Source: Dethiobacter sp. (GTDB lineage: Bacteria > Bacillota > Dethiobacteria > DTU022). Taken from it: a stretch of DNA of 9,548 nt. Shown one piece after another: positions 5,920-9,548 of this stretch. The position numbers were made by a program, and so were the translations under genes. Location of the stretch: positions 1-9,548 of the forward strand of contig JAGXSR010000040.1 of assembly GCA_018333405.1 (NCBI GenBank), written 5' to 3'. The first letter of the stretch is position 1. Each line of letters begins with the position of its first letter. The notes below the pieces were generated by a model that saw nothing but the letters and a program-made list of their open reading frames with translations, was not told the DNA's origin and ran no database searches.

Positions 5920-6264
5920 GTCACGCACGTACCGGAATTCCTCAGGCGACAAGTCCTTAGGATCGGGGATGCTCCAGTCCTCGCGCCGCCTGGCGCGAAC
6001 CATGGGGCAAGCGTCTCCGCAGCCCATAGTCGCCACAAAGTCAAATTCCACGTCCGGGATTTCAGTTAGTGATTTGGACAAATGGCTGGTCAAATCGTAT
6101 CCAAGCGTACTCATGGCGGCAATGGCTTTCGGATTAATAATTCCGGAAGGTTGCGAACCGGCGCTGTACACCTCCACATCACTCCCGCCGTGCATGCGGG
6201 CGAATGCTTCTGCCATCTGGCTGCGGTTGGAATTCTCGACGCAGACAAACAAGATCCTCTTCAT
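5875..6264 (-). CDS. arsC: Arsenate reductase ArsC, LMW-PTP type
   Basis: This 129-residue protein has the fold markers of low-molecular-weight phosphatase-type arsenate reductases, which turn arsenate into arsenite. The P-loop is CVENSNRS (Cys8 to Arg14, C-X5-R), with MGCGDACP (Cys82, Cys86) supplying the redox cysteines and DP at 101-102 as the usual acid. Two starts are possible: ATG 6264 gives the canonical MKRILFVCVENS but lies 14 bases from AAAGGAG (6279-6285); ATG 6276 lies only 2 bases from it and adds MKIS. I chose the family-consistent one. It is on the same strand as hgcB, about 90 bp behind it, with no clear terminator between, so it may belong to the ArsR-controlled transcript. 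No arsenite pump (ArsB/Acr3) is in the window. Confidence 0.85.
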   Translation of the reverse strand: MKRILFVCVENSNRSQMAEAFARMHGGSDVEVYSAGSQPSGIINPKAIAAMSTLGYDLTSHLSKSLTEIPDVEFDFVATMGCGDACPMVRARRREDWSIPDPKDLSPEEFRYVRDLIEHHVRQTLAGLL

Positions 6265-6355
6265 GGATATTTTCATTTCTCCTTTAAAGATATTTGGCAA
6301 CAGGCCTCCCCCAGGCTGCAGCGGCAGAGCTGCATGCATTCCTTATTTTTATTAT

Positions 6356-6649
6356 TTAGCAGCATTCTCTGCCGCTTGAACAATCACAACTCGGTTCGCT
6401 TCCGGTAAGCCAGCCCATAATCACTGCATAAGCGCATCCGACTCCCGCATCGACGGATATTGCATTTGCAGGGCAGTTTTTTGCACAAGCGCCGCACTCC
6501 ATGCATCTGTCCTTCTCTTTTATCCATGCTTTTTTCTCGTCTATGCCGAACACTCGATGAGGGCAAACCTCCGAGCATCTTCCGCAGCCCATGCATTTTT
6601 CAGCAGACAGTCGAAGCGTTGCGACATTTTTCAAGTAGCTGTGTTTCAT
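6356..6649 (-). CDS. hgcB: HgcB, mercury methylation ferredoxin
   Basis: This 97-residue protein is a 2x[4Fe-4S] ferredoxin: CMGCGRCSEVCP (Cys19, 22, 25, 29) and CMECGACAKNCP (Cys49, 52, 55, 59). Three features beyond an ordinary ferredoxin identify HgcB: the N terminus KHSYLKNVATLRL, the lone Cys72 in VGCAYAVIMGWLTG and the C-terminal Cys-Cys pair (96-97). HgcB is thought to donate low-potential electrons to reduce the corrinoid of HgcA, and its extra cysteines take part in mercury handling. The start follows AAGGAGGG (6654-6661), which overlaps the end of hgcA; the gap is 13 bp. The extra Cys88 and Cys90 in the tail (SCDCSSGRECC) add further thiols. Confidence 0.95.
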   Translation of the reverse strand: MKHSYLKNVATLRLSAEKCMGCGRCSEVCPHRVFGIDEKKAWIKEKDRCMECGACAKNCPANAISVDAGVGCAYAVIMGWLTGSEPSCDCSSGRECC

Positions 6650-6662
6650 AGTACCCTCCTTA

Positions 6663-7760
6663 TCATCCAGACAAGCCCTTGATCAACACCAGTACAATCC
6701 CCGTGGCGGATAAAAGAGCGATCAACGGCAGCGCTATTTTCATTTCCCGGATAACGCCGGAGAAGGAAGTGTATGTCGAAGAGCCTGTGAAATTCATCGC
6801 CAAAAATGCCGACAACGACGGCAGCACCAGCAGATAGCCTATAGCAAGAAGCAGGAATTCCGGAACAAACCATCCGTTGAGCCAAATAAACCCTGCCGTC
6901 CAGAACAGCCCCAGCAGCCAGCCCTTCCAGGCGAACGCCCTGCCGGGAATAACAGGAAGAAACACAGGCGTGACAACGGTTCCCATTGCCACAGCTCCTG
7001 CGTAAACGAAAAAATCAAGAAGACCAAAAGGTCTTGCCGCGAAAAGGTTGATCAGGAACAGCACTCCGAAAACCATCAATGAAATCTTTGCGGTCTGCAC
7101 CAGTTCCACAGGCGTTAGAACCAGCCGATCCCAAATCGTAAATTTCACGAGGCGCATATCTTCTGTGGCCCTAAAGCCGGAGTCAAGGAAAGCCTTGATA
7201 TCACGCGCGCTTACAGGGCCGTAGACCACTGAGAATCCGCTTTTCCTGGTCACTTCATGGGCGCTCACACCGGGAGCGCTGAGCTGCGGTAAAACCAACG
7301 TCCTGTGCTCTACAATCTCAGACAGTCTTGTTTTTGATATGCGGCCTACCAGTTCATCAGTCCCGAACGTGCCTTTACCGGCGGCGCACCAGACGTTGAT
7401 GCCTTTGGTATCAAGTATCAGCATCCAGCAATTAAGCCCTGAAAGCTCTTTCCTCAAAGCGTTGAATGTCAGTTTGTAGTTTGCGCTGACCAATACGGGG
7501 GAGGCGCAATCGGGCTTGCCCACGGCATAAAGCCCGGGGTTAATCTTATAATTCATTCTGCCTAGGCCCCAGCGCACTTTCCATGCTTCAAGTGTATCTT
7601 TGAAGTGAAGATCTGTTGAGGCTGCCGGTACGCTGCCTTGCGAAGTATGGATTTCACCCGCTACCCATGTATCCTTTTTGTTATACGGAGTGATGGGCGT
7701 TATGGTTTCCCCGGAAAAAGAGCAATTGGCCAAGTAGCAGCAGGGTTTATCTTCACTCAT
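6663..7760 (-). CDS. hgcA: HgcA, mercury methylation corrinoid protein
   Basis: This 365-residue protein is the methyltransferase that passes a methyl group from a corrinoid cofactor to Hg(II). The soluble corrinoid-binding domain (about 50-215, related to CdhD/CFeSP) holds the diagnostic cap-helix motif GINVWCAAGKGTFGT, with Cys125 as the lower-axial cobalt ligand (Cys93 in the studied Pseudodesulfovibrio protein). Five membrane segments follow at about 225-240, 248-271, 281-299, 301-322 and 342-361. An N-terminal extension of about 30 residues carries Cys7, Cys8 and Cys13. The ATG at 7760 is preferred over the in-frame GTG at 7769 because AAAGGGA (7771-7777) is well spaced only for the former; it follows the arsR stop by 2 bp, so the genes are tightly coupled. 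All key motif residues are present. Confidence 0.96.
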   Translation of the reverse strand: MSEDKPCCYLANCSFSGETITPITPYNKKDTWVAGEIHTSQGSVPAASTDLHFKDTLEAWKVRWGLGRMNYKINPGLYAVGKPDCASPVLVSANYKLTFNALRKELSGLNCWMLILDTKGINVWCAAGKGTFGTDELVGRISKTRLSEIVEHRTLVLPQLSAPGVSAHEVTRKSGFSVVYGPVSARDIKAFLDSGFRATEDMRLVKFTIWDRLVLTPVELVQTAKISLMVFGVLFLINLFAARPFGLLDFFVYAGAVAMGTVVTPVFLPVIPGRAFAWKGWLLGLFWTAGFIWLNGWFVPEFLLLAIGYLLVLPSLSAFLAMNFTGSSTYTSFSGVIREMKIALPLIALLSATGIVLVLIKGLSG

Positions 7761-7762
7761 TT

Positions 7763-8089
7763 TCAGCACTTCCCTTTACGGCAGTCAGCATCTTCCTGGC
7801 AGATGCAGTTTTCCTTATCAGAGGTGATAATGCAAAAAAATTGCTTTACTTTGTCGATTGTTTCCCAGTCCAACGAGTAGTAGGTCCATTTGCCTTCGTT
7901 CCTGCCCTTGACAAGTCCGCATTCGCACAGGAGCTTCATATGGTGGGACAACGTGGATTGGGACATTTCAAACTTCTCTAAAATCATGCAGGCGCAAAGC
8001 TCGCCGCAAGAGAGCATATCCACAATCATAGCTCTTTTGGGGTCGCCCAGCGCCTTGAATACTTTTGCATGGCCTAAATATTTTTCCAG
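7763..8089 (-). CDS. ArsR/SmtB family repressor upstream of hgcAB, CTG start
   Basis: Read from CTG 8089 this is a 108-residue winged-helix metalloregulator. The N terminus (EKYLGHAKVFKALGDPKRA) is the conserved first helix of the family. GELCACM places Cys32 and Cys34 where ArsR of plasmid R773 binds arsenite. The recognition helix is SQSTLSHHMKLL (43-54), the wing EGKWTYYSL. The tail is rich in Cys (CICQEDADCRKGKC). No ATG, GTG or TTG exists in frame before 8029; an ATG there would delete helix 1 and lacks a good SD. In contrast, GAGGTG (8095-8100) lies 5 bases before the CTG, and the promoter start point is about 28 nt upstream. ArsR-like control of hgcAB is documented in a Pseudodesulfovibrio; here it would presumably repress the whole cluster. 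Confidence 0.85.
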   Translation of the reverse strand: MEKYLGHAKVFKALGDPKRAMIVDMLSCGELCACMILEKFEMSQSTLSHHMKLLCECGLVKGRNEGKWTYYSLDWETIDKVKQFFCIITSDKENCICQEDADCRKGKC

Positions 8090-8116
8090 ACAGACACCTC
8101 ATATCTAATATATTCG

Positions 8117-8140
8117 ATATGAACATTATAGTTCACATAT
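8117..8140. promoter_or_regulatory. Second putative operator around the -10 box
   Basis: ATATGAAC (8117-8124) and GTTCACATAT (8131-8140) flank the -10 box ATTATA in an imperfect inverted repeat; TGAAC/GTTCA pairs perfectly and the outer ATAT parts are shifted by two bases. It overlaps the first operator by five bases, which would allow two dimers to contact the promoter. Confidence 0.45.
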
Positions 8141-8153
8141 TGAAAAGTGTCAA
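8125..8153 (-). promoter_or_regulatory. Consensus promoter of the arsR-hgcAB cluster
   Basis: On the minus strand TTGACA (8153-8148), a 17-bp spacer and TATAAT (8130-8125) form a perfect sigma-A consensus promoter. A transcript starting near 8118 would have a leader of about 28 nt with the SD GAGGTG (8095-8100). Such strength suggests that expression is set by repression and not by an activator. Confidence 0.85.
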
Positions 8154-8157
8154 TATG
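8136..8157. promoter_or_regulatory. Putative ArsR operator over the -35 box
   Basis: CATATTGA (8136-8143) and TCAATATG (8150-8157) are perfect inverted 8-bp arms separated by 6 bp, and the right arm contains most of the -35 box. Size and AT-rich content fit ArsR/SmtB operators. Binding here would block RNA polymerase. Assignment to the adjacent ArsR protein is inference from position. Confidence 0.6.
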
Positions 8158-8466
8158 AAAAACAATGCCTATACCCAAGCCGGCATATGTGTACTTCAAA
8201 ACCATCGCTTACCAAAACAGGCACACACAGCGAATAGTTTTAGCAGTGCGATCCGAGAACATACACTTTTGACATTACCTTGGCTTTGCTATAACATTGA
8301 TTTAAGCAATTATAAGGTCAGGCGCAGGTAAGCCAATCGGCTCGTAAACCAGTTCAGAGAGAAAGGGGAGGAGTTGTAGCCGCAGGCAGGAAGATTTAAG
8401 AGCTGTCTCGAATAGCCGTTATAATATAAATTTGACCATGGCTTGTTGAGAAAGGATGATATCTTG
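8158..8466. other. Intergenic region between divergent arsR and DUF4190 genes
   Basis: About 310 bp without a convincing gene. Two candidate plus-strand promoters are visible: TTGACA (8269-8274) with a 15-bp spacer and TATAAC (8290-8295), and the better placed TTAAGA (8396-8401) with an 18-bp spacer and TATAAT (8420-8425), about 40 bp before the DUF4190 start. A ribosome-binding-like AAAGGGGAGGAG (8362-8373) leads only to TTG-TAG, so no peptide follows. No riboswitch or terminator is recognised. Confidence 0.4.
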
Positions 8467-8889
8467 ATGGTTGATGATAACAAAAATGAAGATCAGCTCA
8501 ACATAAACGACAGCCGGCAAACCGTTGACGGCAGCAATCCCGCAGAGGCACCTAGTTATGTTGTGCCATCTCCGCTGAACGGGGCCGGCGCAGCCTCTGT
8601 TGTGGAAACAACGAATAACACCTTGGGCATTATCGGTTTAGTTGCCGGAATAACAGGTTTCCTGATGGTGGCCTGCTGCTGGCCTTTGGGTATATTGCTG
8701 GGGATCACCGCCTTAGTATGCGGTTTTCTTGCTAAATCCAGGAAGCAGAGATTTGCCGGCGCCGGGATTATATTAGGCATAATCACTCTGATTACCGCAG
8801 TCATTTTCGTTATCATCGTAATCAATTTATTTGGTATCTACTCGCCTTATTTTTTAAATGAGCTCATTTACCAATTTGAATATTACTAA
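8467..8889 (+). CDS. DUF4190 domain membrane protein
   Basis: This 140-residue protein has a hydrophilic N-terminal part (about 1-50, rich in Asp, Asn and Ser) and then the DUF4190 core: a hydrophobic hairpin with LGIIGLVAGITGFLMVACCW and PLGILLGITALVCGFLAKSR (about 53-92), followed by GAGIILGIITLITAVIFVII (about 97-117). The function of DUF4190 proteins is unknown; they are small integral membrane proteins common in Gram-positive bacteria. The ATG at 8467 is preceded by GAAAGGA (8450-8456); an upstream in-frame TTG at 8443 has no binding site. It lies 59 bp before the DUF2752 gene on the same strand, and such genes are often neighbours. Confidence 0.82.
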   Translation: MVDDNKNEDQLNINDSRQTVDGSNPAEAPSYVVPSPLNGAGAASVVETTNNTLGIIGLVAGITGFLMVACCWPLGILLGITALVCGFLAKSRKQRFAGAGIILGIITLITAVIFVIIVINLFGIYSPYFLNELIYQFEYY

Positions 8890-8948
8890 AAGTTCTTTCT
8901 TAAATCCGCCGAATATTTTCGCCGACGTTGGTTTGCCGGAAGGTTGGC

Positions 8949-9425
8949 ATGGTAGGTCCGAACATGAGAAGTTGCTTGTATAAAATAATAAATCGGTTGG
9001 CGCCTCCTGTCACTAAAGGAGAGAAGATTGCGGTTTGGGAACGTTTACTCATCCTGTGGTTGTTTGTTTTGGGGATCGGACTGTTTCTGTTTTTAATTGG
9101 GATTTGGAGCATTCCCCCGTGGTTGGATAGCGCAATCCATATGGGGCTGTATTGTCCCGGCTGCGGCGGCAGCCGAGCGCTTAATCACCTGATGCAAGGG
9201 GAGATATTATTGGCTATGCGCCATAATCTGCTATTTGTTCTGTCGCTTCCCCTGCTTATTTACAGCGGGATTATCTTACTTCGGTCACTTCTTTTCGCGT
9301 ATCCTCTGACGCGCCTCTTTATTCATCCGATCGGACTTTGGTTGATGCTGTCGGTAATCGTCCTGTTTACCGTGCTGCGAAATATCCCTGCTCCGGCCTT
9401 GGATTTTTTACGCCCACCCCGCTAA
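8949..9425 (+). CDS. DUF2752 domain membrane protein
   Basis: This 158-residue protein carries the hallmark of DUF2752, CPGCGGSRA (69-77), in the setting HMGLYCPGCGGSRALNHLMQ followed by AMRHN. A membrane segment precedes the motif (about 33-53) and two follow (about 94-118 and 125-149). The conserved cysteines could bind a metal or form a redox pair; no biochemical function is known to me. The ATG at 8949 follows GGAAGG (8938-8943) with a 5-base gap; a TTG at 8928 and an ATG at 8964 are alternatives. The C terminus ends in LDFLRPPR. It is probably transcribed with the DUF4190 gene. Confidence 0.82.
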   Translation: MVGPNMRSCLYKIINRLAPPVTKGEKIAVWERLLILWLFVLGIGLFLFLIGIWSIPPWLDSAIHMGLYCPGCGGSRALNHLMQGEILLAMRHNLLFVLSLPLLIYSGIILLRSLLFAYPLTRLFIHPIGLWLMLSVIVLFTVLRNIPAPALDFLRPPR

Positions 9426-9427
9426 TC

Positions 9428-9548
9428 TCAGTTCCCGGAACAATGTAAATGGTCGTGTGGCGAAATGTTATTAGCCGCAGCATCTGAAGCCATTTCGGCC
9501 ATTTTGATGACCTTGACTTTTCCCCGGGACTCCCTTAATATATTAGTA
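9428..9548 (-). CDS. Possible C-terminal end of an unidentified gene running off the window
   Basis: One minus-strand frame is open from the right edge to a TGA at 9430-9428, about 39 codons, and reads RESRGKVKVIKMAEMASDAA then NNISPHDHLHCSGN. The composition (charged helix, then a His/Cys-containing tail) looks protein-like and does not look like shadow sequence, and no plus-strand gene covers it. I recognise no family. It would end 3 bp from the convergent DUF2752 gene. With so little sequence this remains a guess. Confidence 0.35.
   Translation of the reverse strand, partial: TNILRESRGKVKVIKMAEMASDAAANNISPHDHLHCSGN

Noticed and set aside
6317..6334. Hairpin TGCAGC-GGCAGA-GCTGCA between hgcB and arsC as a terminator.
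   Set aside because: On the minus strand no T-run follows the stem, so termination between the two genes is not supported; the T-rich stretch at 6343-6350 lies on the wrong strand and side.
5969..6408. Plus-strand frames of 108-136 codons opposite arsC and hgcB.
   Set aside because: The minus-strand genes carry complete catalytic and cluster-binding motifs; the plus frames are antisense shadows.
7763..8160. A cobalamin riboswitch before the corrinoid gene hgcA.
   Set aside because: The leader is only about 28 nt and the gap between arsR and hgcA is 2 bp, so there is no room for such an RNA.
8065..8331. Open plus frame of 88 codons across the arsR promoter.
   Set aside because: It overlaps the arsR start and a clear promoter and has no SD or recognisable motif.

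Overview
This window looks like chromosomal DNA of an anaerobic Bacillota (Clostridia-like). The evidence is the strong AGGAGG-type ribosome binding sites, sigma-A type promoters, the SHOCT-like/DUF2089 trio, DUF4190 and DUF2752 membrane proteins and a YgzD-type XRE regulator. No rRNA, tRNA, CRISPR array or intact transposase is visible, and I cannot name a species.

The most important content is the minus-strand cluster at 5875-8153, read right to left: an ArsR-family repressor, HgcA (corrinoid membrane protein with the N-V-W-C-A-A-G-K cap-helix motif), HgcB (2x[4Fe-4S] ferredoxin with a C-terminal Cys pair) and a thioredoxin-fold-independent, LMW-PTP-type ArsC arsenate reductase. HgcA and HgcB together are the established determinant of mercury methylation. 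The cluster starts from a textbook promoter (TTGACA, 17 bp, TATAAT) overlaid by two inverted repeats that are plausible ArsR operators. The first gene appears to start at a rare CTG codon.

Left part (1-2435): a GGGTCAGG-type inverted repeat and a terminator-like hairpin, then a RelB/DinJ-YafQ type II toxin-antitoxin pair with an 18-bp palindrome inside its promoter. Next come two gene remnants on the minus strand (the C-terminal part of an HNH endonuclease abutting the N-terminal part of an EFR1-type flavodoxin). A minus-strand three-gene operon follows: DUF2089 regulator, small membrane protein, SHOCT-like/YvlB-type protein.

Middle (2700-5180, plus strand): an XRE regulator overlapping a small membrane protein, then a membrane-anchored M23 peptidase and a class I SAM methyltransferase, all in one direction. 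From 5183 to 5919 lie two abutting gene fragments (CocE/NonD hydrolase C-terminal domain, HepT/DUF86), each lacking both ends; the second runs into the 3' end of arsC in the antisense direction.

Right part (8160-9548): a noncoding stretch of about 300 bp, a DUF4190 membrane protein, a DUF2752 membrane protein, and what may be the C-terminal end of an unidentified minus-strand gene running off the window. The repeated occurrence of fragments with missing ends suggests that this is a recombination-prone accessory region around an otherwise intact hgcAB locus.
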